Source: Pseudonocardia sp. SCN 73-27 (lineage in GTDB: Bacteria > Actinomycetota > Actinomycetes > Mycobacteriales > Pseudonocardiaceae). Taken from it: a stretch of DNA of 64,000 bases. Below, piece after piece: positions 1-8,510 of this stretch. Under the pieces are notes generated by a model, which was not told the DNA's origin, searched no databases, and was given only the letters and a program-made list of their open reading frames with translations. Location: assembly GCA_001725415.1 (NCBI GenBank), contig MEGH01000005.1, positions 561 through 64,560 of the forward strand, written 5' to 3'. The stretch's first letter is position 1. Every line of letters starts with the position of its first letter. The position numbers and the translations under genes were made by a program.

Positions 1-645
1 GATCGCCGTCACGAAGATGTTCCACGTGAAGATCGGCATCCGGAACATCGTCATGCCGGGCGCGCGCATGCAGACGATCGTGGTGATGAAGTTGACGCCA
101 CCGAGGATCGTGCCGAGACCGGCCACGGCCAGGCCCATGATCCACAGGTCGCCACCCGCACCGGGCGAGTGCACCGCGTCCGACAGCGGCGAGTAGGCGA
201 ACCAACCGAAGTCGGCCGCGCCACCCGGCGTCAGGAAGCCGGCGAGCACCGTGAGGCCACCGAACAGGAACAGCCAGTACGAGAAGGCGTTCAGCCGCGG
301 GAACGCGACATCGGGGGCGCCGATCTGCAGCGGCACGATGTAGTTGGCGAAGCCGAAGAGGATCGGCGTCGCGTACAGCAGCAGCATGATCGTGCCGTGC
401 ATCGTGAACAGCTGGTTGTACTGCTCCGGGGACAGGAACTGCATCCCCGGCACCGCGAGCTCGGCGCGCATCAGCAGCGCCATCGCACCGCCGGCCAGGA
501 AGAACCCGAACGACGTGACCATGTACAGGATCGCGATGTCCTTGGGGTCCGTCGTCCGCATCATCTTGAGCAGCGTGGATCCCTTGACCGACCGTCGCGC
601 CGGGTAAGGGCGCGACGAGATCGGCTTGGGCGCGACGGCTGTCAC
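1..645 (-). CDS. ctaD: Cytochrome c oxidase subunit I, N-terminal part (aa3 type), cut by window edge
   Basis: Catalytic heme-copper subunit of the terminal oxidase, embedded in the cytoplasmic membrane. The 215 visible residues read as the family N-terminus: an N-terminal segment ending in [10 protein letters not shown], a first membrane segment ([20 protein letters not shown]), then [10 protein letters not shown], which carries the heme a His in HG, then [19 protein letters not shown] and later [11 protein letters not shown]. The start is GTG at 645, preceded at about 5 nt by AGGAGG (651-656). The reading frame is open to base 1, so the C-terminal half lies outside the window. Nothing in the visible part looks degraded. 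Oxidase subunit identity is firm; the aa3 subtype is inferred from the high-GC actinobacterial context. Confidence 0.95.
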   Translation of the reverse strand, partial: MTAVAPKPISSRPYPARRSVKGSTLLKMMRTTDPKDIAILYMVTSFGFFLAGGAMALLMRAELAVPGMQFLSPEQYNQLFTMHGTIMLLLYATPILFGFANYIVPLQIGAPDVAFPRLNAFSYWLFLFGGLTVLAGFLTPGGAADFGWFAYSPLSDAVHSPGAGGDLWIMGLAVAGLGTILGGVNFITTIVCMRAPGMTMFRMPIFTWNIFVTAI

Positions 646-847
646 TGGTGCCTCCTGCACTGGCCTGTGGTGGGCAGGCCCGGACTCTATATCGCGCGGA
701 TCGGCCCTCCGGCCCCCGGGTGAGGGCCCCGGGGATGGGCGACCGCGCCGCGGGCTCATTGTGCTCTACGGAAGGTAGAACGACCACCGCGGACCACGTC
801 ACACTCGGCGGGCGGGCGAGCGGTGGACGGATCCGCGTGAGCCCTGC

Positions 848-1657
848 TCAGCGCAGTGGCGTGAACAGGTCGAGGAACAGGTCGGGTGCCGACGCCGGGT
901 TGGGCGGCGGGTCGACGATGTAGAACTCCGTGCCCATACCCATGGCGAACATGGGCTCCGGCATGGTCAGCATGAAGTGGTCGGGGCCCATCTGGCTGGC
1001 GTGCGCGCGCATCGAGGCCCGCTTCTTGTCGACGTAGTCGACCGCGTCGACGCGGTGCGTGATCTCCGCCTCGGGCTTGCCGAACGTCGGGGCGTCCATG
1101 CTGGGGGGCTCCCAGCCGTCGGGCAGGCCGCCCTCCTTGGCGAGGCCGGTCATGCCGCGGACCATCCAGTCGCGGTTGATCGTGCCCTGCGCCACGACGG
1201 GCACCGCGGCGAGCTCGGCGGCCCGCCGTCCGACGCGGTGCACCTGGATGTGGTCGGGGTGGCCGTAGCCGCCGTTGTCGTCGTAGACGGTGAGGACGTC
1301 GGGCTCCTCCTCGTCGAGGATGAGCGCGAGCCGCTTGGCGGCGTGCTCGACCTTGGTCTGCCAGAAGCAGTAGGGCGCGTCGTTGGTGGGCTCGCCCATC
1401 ATCCCGGAGTCGACGTAGCCGAGGAACTCCACGCGCGCGGCGCCGAGGATCTCGGCCGACTCGTAGCACTCGCCGGAGCGGCGCACGGGAAGCTGCTCAC
1501 CGGGGGCGAGCACGCCGGGCACGGGCTCGCCGAGCTCGCCGCGGGTGGCGAACACGAGCACGACGCGGTGTCCCTCGGCGACGGCGCGCGCGAGCGTGCC
1601 CGCGGACCCGATCGACTCGTCGTCGGGATGGGCATGGAAGCTGACGATCGTCCCCAC
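848..1657 (-). CDS. PIG-L/LmbE family zinc deacetylase (MshB/Mca-like)
   Basis: Predicted cytoplasmic zinc-dependent N-deacetylase of 269 residues. The N-terminal zinc motif HAHPDDE lies at residues 8-14 and the second motif GHPDH at about 132-136, both intact, in the usual Rossmann-like PIG-L order. In actinobacteria this family contains MshB (GlcNAc-Ins deacetylase of mycothiol synthesis) and Mca (mycothiol S-conjugate amidase), as well as many enzymes of unknown substrate. I cannot tell which applies. Start is GTG at 1657. It lies 203 bp beyond the divergent-looking but same-strand ctaD start and 48 bp from the end of the AAA/VWA gene, so it may be the last gene of a minus-strand unit. Confidence 0.85.
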   Translation of the reverse strand: MGTIVSFHAHPDDESIGSAGTLARAVAEGHRVVLVFATRGELGEPVPGVLAPGEQLPVRRSGECYESAEILGAARVEFLGYVDSGMMGEPTNDAPYCFWQTKVEHAAKRLALILDEEEPDVLTVYDDNGGYGHPDHIQVHRVGRRAAELAAVPVVAQGTINRDWMVRGMTGLAKEGGLPDGWEPPSMDAPTFGKPEAEITHRVDAVDYVDKKRASMRAHASQMGPDHFMLTMPEPMFAMGMGTEFYIVDPPPNPASAPDLFLDLFTPLR

Positions 1658-1704
1658 GTCGTGACCTTATCGGGGCACCCCGACAACCGTCGTGAGTGCA
1701 GGCT

Positions 1705-3606
1705 CTATCCCAGGATGCGCGTCAGGGCCGGGCCGATCTCCTTCAGCCGCCGGACCGTGCGCGACGTGCCGCCTCCCTTGGCCGCCAGCGCCGCCGCCGC
1801 GACCTCGGCGTCGCGGCCGTCCTCCCCCGGTCCGAGGGGGACGAGGACGTGCAGCCGGTCGATCCCGGCGAGCGCGGTGGCGGGGTCGTCGCCGGCGGTG
1901 TGCAGACAGTCCGAGAGCAGCACGACCATCCGTTCCTCCGCGACCGCCCCCGCGAGCCCGATCGACGCCGTGCGCAGGGCCGCGGCGAGGTCGGTGGTGC
2001 CGTGCCCGCGCAGGGCGACGAGCTCGCCGACGAGCTGGTCGGGCGGCTTGCGGACGCCTTGGGGTTGCAGGGTGCGGACGTCGGCACCGAAGGCGAGCAC
2101 GCCCGGTTCGAGACGCGACCCGCCCTCCTCCGAGGCGAGGACGACCCCGGCCGCGGCGACGGCGGCCAGTGCCACGGCGAGCCCCTGCATCGACCCGCTG
2201 ATGTCGACGACCAGGCAGATCGCGCGCCGGTGCGCCGTCCAGTCGCGGGTGACGAGCTCGTCGGCGGCGGGGCGCCGGGAGATGCCGGGCTGCCAGCCGT
2301 CGAGGGTGCGGTCGAGGTCGAGGTCGCCCGAGCCGCCGCGCACCGGTGCGATGCGGCGGGTGCCGCGCGCCTTGGCCGGGCCGACCTTGCCGAGCTGGAT
2401 GAACACCCGCCCGGCGAGCCGGCGGGCGGCGGCGCGCAGCTGCCCGTCGGTGGCGACGGCGAGGTCGGCGAGCAGCGCCGCCGCGGCCTCGGGGTCCTCG
2501 GCGAGCGCCTGGTCGAAGGCTTCCTCGTCGAGCTCGCCGAGCTCCGGGGAGACGTCGTCGAACATCTCGTGGCGCGCGCCGAGCTCCTGGCGGCCCAGCG
2601 TGCGCTGACCACGGTTGCGGTGCGGGCGTTCCTTGCTGCGGCCCGCCGCGGGGGGCGGCGGGCCCTCAGCTTTTCCCGGATCACCGCCCTGCGAGTCGTC
2701 GGAGGAGCGGTCCGGTGGCTGTGTCTCGTTCTCGGGCCAGAACCGTTCGAGGAGCTCGTCGATGACGGACTCGGGGGTGCGGTCGACGCCGTCGGCGATG
2801 CGGACGCGCCCGGACAGGGCGGCGTACGCGGCGTCGCGGGCGGTCTCGCGGGCCATGACGGCCTCGCCGCGCATCTGCGTGAGCCCGGTGAGGACCAGCG
2901 ACAGGTCGATCGCGCCGCGGACCGAGGAGCCCATCCGCAGGTCGCGGTGGTCGCGGGTGGCGCGGGTCAGCATCACCGACAGGTCGGTGACCCAGCCACG
3001 GACCCCGCTGACCGACGACGTGATGGCGCGTTCGGCGTTCTCGTCCTGGTAGCCGAGGACGACGCGGCACATGCGGTCGGCGATGGCCTGGCTCACCCGC
3101 GCGGTGCCGATGGCGTCGAACGGGTTCATGGCGGCGATGAGCCGGAAACCGGGCCCGGCCTGGACGGTGCCGAGGCGGGGGACGGCGATCTCGCCCTCGG
3201 TGAGGACGGTGATGAGGACGTTGAGGGTCTCCTCGGGGACGCGGTTGAGCTCCTCGAGGTAGAGCAGGCCGCCCCCGGAGCCGTCACCGGGGCCGCCGCG
3301 CATCGCGGTGAGCAGTGGGCCGTCGACGAAGCTGGCGGGCAGGTAGCCCTCGGCGAGCACCTGCGACGGGTCGAAGGCGCCGACGAGGCGCGCGGGCGTC
3401 AGCTCGGCGTTGCCCTCGACGAAGACGACGTGGCGGCCGGCCTCGCGGGCGATGGAGCGCAGCAGCGTCGACTTGCCGGTGCCGGGCGGTCCCTCGATGA
3501 CGACGTGGCGGCCGGTCGCGAGGGCGACGGTGAGCACCTCCCGCTCACGCTGGAGCCCGACGACGGGCGTGGGTGTGCGGGAGTCGGGCGGGGTGAGGGT
3601 GGTCAC
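1705..3606 (-). CDS. MoxR-type AAA ATPase fused to a VWA domain (Mg-chelatase I/D-like)
   Basis: A single 633-residue chain combining what are usually two proteins. The N-terminal half is a MoxR-like AAA+ ATPase with Walker A GPPGTGKS (about residues 39-46) and a Walker B-like LLYLEELNRV. A Pro/Asp/Glu-rich linker follows (about 310-360), then a VWA domain whose metal-binding MIDAS reads DISGS. The family (magnesium chelatase I/D, CbbQ/CbbO, NorQ/NorD, CoxD) uses ATP-driven remodelling to insert metals or activate metalloenzymes; the client here is unknown. I chose GTG 3606, about 10 nt after GGAGGT; an in-frame GTG at 3636 lacks a ribosome site. It lies 115 bp downstream of the alcohol dehydrogenase on the same strand. 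Confidence 0.82.
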   Translation of the reverse strand: MTTLTPPDSRTPTPVVGLQREREVLTVALATGRHVVIEGPPGTGKSTLLRSIAREAGRHVVFVEGNAELTPARLVGAFDPSQVLAEGYLPASFVDGPLLTAMRGGPGDGSGGGLLYLEELNRVPEETLNVLITVLTEGEIAVPRLGTVQAGPGFRLIAAMNPFDAIGTARVSQAIADRMCRVVLGYQDENAERAITSSVSGVRGWVTDLSVMLTRATRDHRDLRMGSSVRGAIDLSLVLTGLTQMRGEAVMARETARDAAYAALSGRVRIADGVDRTPESVIDELLERFWPENETQPPDRSSDDSQGGDPGKAEGPPPPAAGRSKERPHRNRGQRTLGRQELGARHEMFDDVSPELGELDEEAFDQALAEDPEAAAALLADLAVATDGQLRAAARRLAGRVFIQLGKVGPAKARGTRRIAPVRGGSGDLDLDRTLDGWQPGISRRPAADELVTRDWTAHRRAICLVVDISGSMQGLAVALAAVAAAGVVLASEEGGSRLEPGVLAFGADVRTLQPQGVRKPPDQLVGELVALRGHGTTDLAAALRTASIGLAGAVAEERMVVLLSDCLHTAGDDPATALAGIDRLHVLVPLGPGEDGRDAEVAAAALAAKGGGTSRTVRRLKEIGPALTRILG

Positions 3607-3721
3607 GTGCGGGGCTACCTCCGGCGGCGCGGCCACCCGGAGCCCCGGAGGGGGCGGTCCGGATGGCCGCGCGTCGTGGAACAGACGTCGGAACGGGGCC
3701 TGCCCGTTCGGACAGGGTCGG

Positions 3722-4843
3722 TCAGGCGGCGGGGTCGTGGATGATCACGCCGCGGACGTTGACGCCGTTGATCAGGTCGTCGTAACCCTGGTTGATCTGG
3801 TCCAGCGAGTAGGTGTTGGTGATCAGCTCGTCGAGCTTGAGCTGGCCCGACTGGTACATGCCGACCAGGCGCGGGATGTCCTTGAACGGGTCGCCGGAGC
3901 CGAACAACGAGCCCTGGATCCGCTTCTCGAACAGGGTGAGCAGCGCGCCCGGGATCTCGATCGTGTTCTTGGTCGGGTCGGCCAAGCCGGTGACGACGAC
4001 GGTGCCGCCCTTGCGGATCGCGTTGAAGGCGTTCGTCGTGACCTCGGTGTCGACGATGCCGACGGTGACGATCGCCTTGTCGGCGCCGACACCGTTGGTG
4101 AGCTGCTGGATCAGCTCGTGCGCCTCCTCCGCGGTGGCCGCGGAGTGCGTGGCCCCCATCTTCTCGGCCATCTCGCGCTTGTTGGCCAGCGGGTCGATGG
4201 CGACGACGTTGGCCGCGCCGGCGAGCGCCGCACCCTGGACGGCGTTGACGCCGATGCCGCCGACTCCGTAGATCGCGATCGTGTCGCCGACCTGGGTGTT
4301 GGCGGCATTGGTGGCGGAGCCGAAACCGGTGGGGACACCACAGCCGATCAGCACGGCCTTGTCGAGCGGCACGTCGTCGGCGACCTTGATCGCCGAGTTC
4401 TCGGAGATCGTGGCGCGCTCGGCGAAGGTGCCGATCATGCACATGCCGCCCAGGTCCTCGCCCTTGGAGTCGTGGAAGCGGTAGGTGCCGTCGGGGAGGA
4501 CGCCGTCGAGGATGGTGGCGCCGAGGTCGCACAGGTTGGTCATGCCGCTGGAGCAGAAGCGGCAGTGCCCGCAGACGGGCAGGAACGAGCAGATGACGTG
4601 GTCACCGGGCTTGAGGCGGGTGACACCGGGGCCGACCTCTTCGATGATCCCGGCGCCCTCGTGGCCGCCGACGATCGGGAAGCGCGGCACGATGTCGCCG
4701 TGCCGGAGGTGCTCGTCGGAGTGGCAGAGGCCCGCCGCGACGTACTTGATCAGGACCTCGCCCTCCTTGGGCGGGTCGAGGGTGAGCTCCTCGATCTCGA
4801 ACGGCTGACCGACACCGCGAAGCACTGCGGCCTTGGTCTTCAT
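3722..4843 (-). CDS. NDMA-dependent zinc alcohol dehydrogenase (mycofactocin-associated type)
   Basis: Medium-chain zinc alcohol dehydrogenase of 373 residues. Catalytic zinc ligands are C40 (GLCHSD), H61-E62 (GGHEG) and C168 (GCGVPTG); the structural zinc site is C91, C94, C97 and C105; the NAD fold has GVGGIG at 193-198. The overall pattern fits the nicotinoprotein family known from nitrosodimethylaniline-dependent enzymes, which keep NAD bound and hand electrons to mycofactocin rather than free NAD. That electron partner is family knowledge, not visible here. ATG at 4843 has AGGAGG 5-6 nt upstream. The gene is divergent from the benzoate operon (230 bp apart). Likely role: oxidation of an alcohol, perhaps benzyl alcohol feeding benzoate, though this link is only positional. 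Confidence 0.88.
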   Translation of the reverse strand: MKTKAAVLRGVGQPFEIEELTLDPPKEGEVLIKYVAAGLCHSDEHLRHGDIVPRFPIVGGHEGAGIIEEVGPGVTRLKPGDHVICSFLPVCGHCRFCSSGMTNLCDLGATILDGVLPDGTYRFHDSKGEDLGGMCMIGTFAERATISENSAIKVADDVPLDKAVLIGCGVPTGFGSATNAANTQVGDTIAIYGVGGIGVNAVQGAALAGAANVVAIDPLANKREMAEKMGATHSAATAEEAHELIQQLTNGVGADKAIVTVGIVDTEVTTNAFNAIRKGGTVVVTGLADPTKNTIEIPGALLTLFEKRIQGSLFGSGDPFKDIPRLVGMYQSGQLKLDELITNTYSLDQINQGYDDLINGVNVRGVIIHDPAA

Positions 4844-5004
4844 TGACCCTCCTGGCGTGGTTGTCCGGCGTACCGGCGTGGGGCGACGATGCGGCGGTGC
4901 GCACGGTCACATTCGCCGGTGTGCATGGCACTGCCTAACAGCTTGGCCGGACGTTGGGAAGATCGCTCGACGAGCATCCACGCCTCGCCCGGGCACCGGC
5001 GTTC

Positions 5005-5044
5005 TTCTACGAAACGTTGACGACACGTCGCTCACCAGTAGAGT
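5005..5044 (+). promoter_or_regulatory. Promoter and candidate operator of the benzoate (box) operon
   Basis: TTGACG (5017-5022) and TAGAGT (5039-5044) are 16 bp apart and lie 32 bp before the ligase start, a reasonable primary sigma promoter. The -35 overlaps TTCTAC/GAAACGTTG (5005-5019). A related TTCT-AACGTTG followed by TAGAGTT occurs before boxC at 6686-6704, so this may be a shared operator. No regulator gene is adjacent. Confidence 0.45.
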
Positions 5045-5075
5045 TCCAACTCCCGAACCGGCACAGGAGCCGTCG

Positions 5076-6677
5076 ATGCCAGAACTCTTCAACGCTGCCG
5101 AGTACCTGACCGACAGGCGAGTGCTCGCCGGCGACGGTGATCGGGTCGCGGTCCACCACCCGCACGGCGCCCTCACCTACGCCGAGCTCGCCGACGAGGT
5201 CCGTCGCATCGCGGCCGGGCTCGTCGGCATCGGGCTGCGTCCCGAGGAACGCGTCCTGCTCTGCATGACCGACGACGTCGAGCTGTTCACCGCGATCCTG
5301 GCGACGATGTACGTCGGGGCGGTCGCGGTCCCGTCGTCGACGATGCTCACCGGGCCCGAGCTGGGCGTCCTCGTCGCCGACTCACGGGCCCGGGTGCTGC
5401 TGGGCAGCACCGAGTTCGCCGGTGCGGTGCACGCCGCGGCCGCCGGCGCGCCGGACCTGCGCCACGTCGTCCTCACCGGCGACACCGGTCCCGACCCGGC
5501 CGCGCTCGGCCCGAACATCACGCCGCTGACGTGGCAGGACCTGCTCGACGCCGGCGTGGGTGCGCCGGTCGGCGCCCCCGCGTCGACGTGGGACGAGTCG
5601 CCCGCGCTGTGGCTCTACACCTCGGGGACGACGGGCAAGCCCAAGGGCGCCATGCACCGCCATCACGACATCCGCGTCGTCGCCGAGACGTACGGCCGGC
5701 AGGTGCTGGGCATCGAACGCGACGACGTGTGTCTGTCCGTCGCCAAGCTGTTCTTCGCCTACGGCATCGGCAACAGCATGTTCTTCCCGCTGTCGGTGGG
5801 CGCGTCGGTGGTGCTGGAGCCGCAGCGCCCCTCCCCCGCGCTGTTCTCCCGGCGCGCCCGCGAGCACGGGGTCACCCTCTTCTTCGCAGTGCCGTCGTTC
5901 TGGGGTCCGCTCCTCGCCGCCGACGAGCAGACCGTCGACCCGGCGGCCTTCGCGACGGTGCGCCGTGGCGCGTCGGCGGGCGAGGCACTGCCGCCGCGGA
6001 TGTTCCACGGGGTGCGCGACCGGTTCGGCTTCGAGGTCCTCGACGGCATCGGCTCCACCGAGGCGCTGCACATCTTCATCTCCAACGTGCCCGGCAGGGT
6101 CGTCCCCGGCAGCTCGGGCCACCCGGTGCCGGGCTACCGCGTCGAGCTGCGCCGCACCGACGGCACGGTCATCGACGGCACCGGCGAGTCCGGGATGCTC
6201 TACGTCGCCGGGGAGTCGTTGTGCACCGGCTACTGGTGCCGCACCGAGGTCAACCGCGCGGTGTTCCACGGGGAGTGGATGCGCACGGGCGACCAGTACG
6301 TCCGCAACGATGACGGCAGCTACACGTGCCTGGGCCGCACCGACGACGTCCTCAAGGTGGGCGGCATCTGGGTCAGCCCGGCCGAGGTCGAGTCGCGCAT
6401 CCTCGAGCACCCCGCGGTCGCGGAGGCGGTGGTCGTGGGCGTGCCCGACGAGGACGGGCTGGACAAGCCGATCGCCTACGTCGTCGCACGGCCGGGCGCG
6501 ACGATCGACCCCGACGAGCTGGTCGAGTTCTGCCGGGCCGGACTGGCGGCGTTCAAGCGGCCGCGGGCCGTCGTTGCCGTCGAGGAGCTGCCGAAGACCG
6601 CCACCGGCAAGGTGCAGCGCTACCGGCTCCGGGAGCGCGCGTCGGCACCTGCGCGCGACGACGTTCTACAGAACTAG
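5076..6677 (+). CDS. Benzoate-CoA ligase family enzyme
   Basis: Acyl-adenylate-forming ligase of 533 residues that would activate benzoate (or a substituted benzoate) with ATP and CoA in the cytoplasm. The P-loop motif YTSGTTGKPKG is at 181-191, the GIGSTE adenine motif lies in the middle, TGDQYVR near 415, and the C-terminal TATGK places the catalytic lysine at about 512. The substrate is inferred mainly from context: boxC and boxB follow directly, and together they form the aerobic hybrid benzoyl-CoA pathway. The ATG at 5076 has AGGAG about 8 nt upstream; an in-frame longer reading to 4833 has no support. The next gene starts 78 bp downstream, with a possible internal promoter. Confidence 0.9.
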   Translation: MPELFNAAEYLTDRRVLAGDGDRVAVHHPHGALTYAELADEVRRIAAGLVGIGLRPEERVLLCMTDDVELFTAILATMYVGAVAVPSSTMLTGPELGVLVADSRARVLLGSTEFAGAVHAAAAGAPDLRHVVLTGDTGPDPAALGPNITPLTWQDLLDAGVGAPVGAPASTWDESPALWLYTSGTTGKPKGAMHRHHDIRVVAETYGRQVLGIERDDVCLSVAKLFFAYGIGNSMFFPLSVGASVVLEPQRPSPALFSRRAREHGVTLFFAVPSFWGPLLAADEQTVDPAAFATVRRGASAGEALPPRMFHGVRDRFGFEVLDGIGSTEALHIFISNVPGRVVPGSSGHPVPGYRVELRRTDGTVIDGTGESGMLYVAGESLCTGYWCRTEVNRAVFHGEWMRTGDQYVRNDDGSYTCLGRTDDVLKVGGIWVSPAEVESRILEHPAVAEAVVVGVPDEDGLDKPIAYVVARPGATIDPDELVEFCRAGLAAFKRPRAVVAVEELPKTATGKVQRYRLRERASAPARDDVLQN

Positions 6678-6704
6678 CGCGTTGCGTTCTAACGTTGTAG
6701 AGTT
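6663..6704 (+). promoter_or_regulatory. Inverted-repeat region between ligase and boxC
   Basis: GTTCTACAGAAC (6663-6674, dyad with 5-bp arms) covers the last codons of the ligase. GTTCTAACGTTG (6686-6697) then runs into TAGAGTTTC. TCTACA (6665-6670) pairs with TGTAGA (6696-6701). The AACGTTG and TAGAGTT words recur in the promoter at 5005-5045, which suggests a common regulator. No clear -35 is visible here. Confidence 0.35.
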
Positions 6705-6755
6705 TCAGGCATCCCACCGCGCCGTCCACCGCGCCCGTGCGCAGGAGGCCCACCG

Positions 6756-8507
6756 ATGACCACCACCTCGATGTCCACCGCCGAGGCCGAACCGGCAGCC
6801 GCCGCGGCCGCCCCGGACACCGCCGAGACCCCGGCAGTCTCCTTCGACACCTCGCCCGACCGATACCGGCACTGGGTGCTCGACCTGTCGCAGGCCGCCG
6901 CCACCGGCGTGGCCTGGCTGCGACTCGACATCGCCGAGGACGGCGGCATCGTCCCCGGCTACGAGCTCAAGATGAACTCCTACGACCTCGGCGTCGACAT
7001 CGAGCTCTACGACGCCACGCAGCGGCTGCGCTTCGAGCACCCGGAGGTCCGCGCCGTCGTCGTGACCAGCGCGAAGGACCGCAACTTCTGCGCCGGCGCC
7101 AACATCCGGATGCTCGCCCAGTCCAGCCACCCGTGGAAGGTGAACTTCTGCAAGTTCACCAACGAGACCCGCAACGGCATCGAGGACGCGACGGCCAACT
7201 CCGGCCAGACCTGGATCGCCGCCGTCAACGGCACCGCCGCCGGTGGCGGCTACGAGCTGGCCCTGGCGTGCGAGCAGATCCTGCTGATCGACGACAACTC
7301 CTCCGCGGTGTCGCTGCCCGAGGTCCCCCTGCTGGGCGTCCTGCCCGGCACCGGTGGGCTCACCCGCGTCACCGACAAGCGCCGCGTCCGCAAGGACCGG
7401 GCCGACGTCTTCGCGACCCGCCCCGAGGGCGTGCGCGGCAAGCAGGCCGTCGAGTGGAAGTTCGTCGACGAGACGATCCCCAAACGCGCGTGGGACGAGA
7501 CGGTCGCCGCCCGCGCCGCGACGGCCGCCGCCACCTCCTCGCGGCCCGCCGACGCCACCGGCATCACGCTGCCGCCGCTGCAGCGCGAGGAGACCGCCGA
7601 CGGCATCCGCTACCGATACGTGTCCGCCGAGTTCGACCGCGAGCGGGGGCTCGTCGAGATCACCGTCCTCGGCCCCGACGGCGGCGTCCCTGAGACCCTC
7701 GCGCGCGTCCACGAGCTGGGGGCCGACTTCTGGCCGCTCGCCATGACCCGCGAGCTGGACGACCTGGTCCTGCGGCTGCGCGCCAACGAGCTCGAGCTCG
7801 GGACCTGGCTGCTACGCACCCGCGGCGACGTCGAGGACGCCCTCGCGATGGAACGCGTCATCGCCGAGCACTCCCGCGACGACTGGCTCGTCAACGAGGT
7901 GCGCCACTACTTCAAGCGCGTCCTCAAGCGGCTCGACGTGACGTCGCGTTCGCTCATCGCCCTGATCGAGCCGGGCTCCTGCTTCGCGGGCGCGCTTCTG
8001 GAGCTGGCGCTGGCGTGCGACCGGCAGTACATGCTCGACGGCACCCTCGACGAGGAAGGGTCCGAGCAGGGCGACGAGGCCCAGATCATGTTGTCCGACA
8101 GCAACTTCGGGGCGTTCCCGATGAGTAACGGCCTCACCCGCCTCGCGTCGCGCTTCTACGGCGACGACGAGCACGTCGAGGCCCTGCGCGGCGAGGTCGG
8201 CCGGCGTATCGAGGCCCGCGAGGCGCTCGAACTGGGGCTGGTCACCGACGCCCCGGACGACATCGACTGGGACGACGAGATCCGGATCATGCTGGAGGAG
8301 CGGGCGTCGCTGTCACCCGACGCGCTCACCGGCATGGAGGCCAACCACCGGTTCGTCGGCCCCGAGACAATGGAGTCGCGGATCTTCTCCCGGCTCACGG
8401 CGTGGCAGAACTGGATCTTCGTGCGGCCCAACGCCTCCGGCCCGGAGGGTGCGCTGCGCAGGTACGGCACGGGACGCAAGGCGGAGTTCGACAGGAAGCG
8501 GGTCTGA
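6756..8507 (+). CDS. boxC: BoxC, benzoyl-CoA-dihydrodiol lyase (2,3-epoxybenzoyl-CoA dihydrolase)
   Basis: Crotonase-superfamily enzyme of 583 residues, close to the roughly 555 typical of BoxC and far longer than a simple enoyl-CoA hydratase. It has two crotonase-like halves: the first carries NFCAGANIRM and AVNGTAAGGGYELALACE (oxyanion-hole segments), the second IALIEPGSCFAGALLELALACD. Known role: hydrolytic ring opening of 2,3-epoxybenzoyl-CoA to 3,4-dehydroadipyl-CoA semialdehyde and formate. The first 40 residues are Ala/Thr-rich and family-atypical. ATG 6756 has GGAGG at 6744-6748. boxB begins 3 bp after its stop, so the two are co-translated. No BoxA reductase or semialdehyde dehydrogenase gene is nearby. 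Confidence 0.92.
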   Translation: MTTTSMSTAEAEPAAAAAAPDTAETPAVSFDTSPDRYRHWVLDLSQAAATGVAWLRLDIAEDGGIVPGYELKMNSYDLGVDIELYDATQRLRFEHPEVRAVVVTSAKDRNFCAGANIRMLAQSSHPWKVNFCKFTNETRNGIEDATANSGQTWIAAVNGTAAGGGYELALACEQILLIDDNSSAVSLPEVPLLGVLPGTGGLTRVTDKRRVRKDRADVFATRPEGVRGKQAVEWKFVDETIPKRAWDETVAARAATAAATSSRPADATGITLPPLQREETADGIRYRYVSAEFDRERGLVEITVLGPDGGVPETLARVHELGADFWPLAMTRELDDLVLRLRANELELGTWLLRTRGDVEDALAMERVIAEHSRDDWLVNEVRHYFKRVLKRLDVTSRSLIALIEPGSCFAGALLELALACDRQYMLDGTLDEEGSEQGDEAQIMLSDSNFGAFPMSNGLTRLASRFYGDDEHVEALRGEVGRRIEAREALELGLVTDAPDDIDWDDEIRIMLEERASLSPDALTGMEANHRFVGPETMESRIFSRLTAWQNWIFVRPNASGPEGALRRYGTGRKAEFDRKRV

Positions 8508-8510
8508 GGC

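Noticed and set aside
648-847. Open frame between ctaD and the PIG-L gene
   Set aside because: No ribosome site or family-like sequence; the region is better read as the ctaD promoter, with TATAGA near 687 on its plus-strand complement.
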